Assembly (NCBI GenBank): GCA_021805865.1
Contig: JAJZDX010000021.1
Span: forward strand, 17,888 to 81,887
DNA: 64,000 nucleotides
Source: Pseudomonadota bacterium
GTDB lineage: Bacteria > Pseudomonadota > Gammaproteobacteria > Steroidobacterales > Steroidobacteraceae
Reading direction: 5' to 3'
Part shown: positions 63,744 to 64,000 of the stretch, in pieces
How the letters are laid out: each line of letters starts with the position of its first letter
Position numbering within the stretch: the first letter of the stretch is position 1
Program-made: the position numbers and the translations under genes
The notes under the pieces: generated by a model
Seen by the model: only the letters and a program-made list of their open reading frames with translations
Database searches by the model: none
Told to the model about the DNA's origin: nothing

Positions 63744-63773
63744 TTGACACCCCTGCTGCATCCCAAGGACAAT
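63744..63773 (+). promoter_or_regulatory. Promoter of the tRNA-Met gene
   Basis: A perfect -35 TTGACA (63744-63749) is followed after 18 bases by GACAAT (63768-63773, 4 of 6). Transcription would begin near 63780, about 60 bases before the tRNA. It is the best sigma-70 match I saw in the window. The rest of 63653-63841 shows no gene. Confidence 0.65.
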
Positions 63774-63841
63774 GCGCGCCCCTTTTGGACGGGCCAGTGG
63801 TCCAGCCTTGCCGGTTGGCGGGTCCGGCACCCAGGACACGT

Positions 63842-63918
63842 GGAAAGGTAGCTCAGCCGGTTAGAGCACGGCACTCATAATGCCGGGGTCGAGGGTTCGA
63901 GTCCCTCCCTTTCCACCA
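63842..63918 (+). tRNA. tRNA-Met (anticodon CAT, elongator type)
   Basis: The acceptor stem GGAAAGG pairs with CCTTTCC (63908-63914), followed by discriminator A and an encoded CCA. The anticodon arm CGGCA-CTCATAA-TGCCG gives CAT. The D-arm and the GGGTC variable region closely resemble the E. coli elongator tRNA-Met, and an initiator-type mismatch at the acceptor end is absent. A CAT-bearing tRNA-Ile (lysidine) cannot be wholly excluded. The gene follows ychF, as in Pseudomonas. The remaining 82 bases to the window edge show nothing I can call. Confidence 0.9.
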
Positions 63919-64000
63919 GTACAATCAATCACTTGCAGTAAGTCAATCTGGCGCTGGCCCTATGTAACCGGTAATAACCGCGAACGGACCGCGCGATGCC

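Overview
This window looks like a stretch of chromosomal core genome from a high-GC gammaproteobacterium. It has no mobile elements, no CRISPR array and almost no hypothetical genes. The gammaproteobacterial assignment rests on gene order. Four blocks match, from memory, the arrangement in Pseudomonas-like genomes: lptD-surA-pdxA-rsmA-apaG-apaH with amgK-murU divergent from lptD; mrdA-rodA-mltB-rlpA-dacA-ybeD; mreBCD divergent from gatCAB; and lolB-ispE-tRNA(Gln)-prs-rplY-pth-ychF-tRNA(Met). I cannot name a species. Genes are tightly packed, many overlap by 4 bases, and no gap exceeds 300 bases. The longest gaps are 3589-3814, 5764-5962, 63653-63841, 261-442 and 28977-29140.

Layout. 1-5.8 kb: the 3' end of a peptide deformylase gene, a YebC-family regulator, a membrane fatty-acid desaturase, an outer-membrane porin with a good sigma-54 promoter, and a stand-alone motAB pair. 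6-15.3 kb: an aspartate/aromatic aminotransferase, then a leftward run rlmI-lgt-thyA-SET methyltransferase-kup-folA, and a rightward DUF255 thioredoxin-like protein. 15.3-19 kb: putA (proline catabolism) and a divergent Lrp-type regulator. 19-28.9 kb: the leftward lptD cluster (outer-membrane biogenesis, pyridoxal phosphate, 16S rRNA methylation, Ap4A hydrolysis) carrying a universal stress gene and a 3-hydroxyanthranilate dioxygenase, with amgK-murU (cell-wall sugar recycling) divergent. 29-34 kb: lipA-lipB and divergent hexuronate genes (uxuB-type reductase, uxaC). 34-44 kb: a leftward cell-shape and peptidoglycan block, mreBCD-mrdA-rodA-mltB-rlpA-dacA-DAT-ybeD. 44-54 kb: gatCAB, hslO, a SahR-like regulator, metF and metH. 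54-64 kb: a membrane protein of unknown function, prmC, a cyclophilin, mtgA, prfA (leftward), lolB, ispE, tRNA-Gln, prs, rplY, pth, ychF and tRNA-Met.

How the genes work together. The largest theme is envelope construction: Lgt, LolB, LptD and SurA for the outer membrane, MreBCD, PBP2, RodA, MltB, RlpA, DacA and MtgA for the wall, and AmgK/MurU for wall recycling. The second is translation: GatCAB, PrfA, PrmC, Pth, L25, RsmA, RlmI and two tRNAs. The third is one-carbon and methionine metabolism: ThyA, FolA, MetF and MetH with a SahR-like repressor.

I found no convincing new multi-gene system. The most interesting observations are local: an RlpA whose catalytic Glu and His are replaced, a SET-domain methyltransferase with a histone-like basic tail inside the lgt-thyA-folA operon, a sigma-54 promoter with a 20-base palindrome upstream of the porin, a SahR-like regulator with a degenerate SAM-binding loop, and several genes whose -10 box lies so close to the ATG that the mRNA may be leaderless.
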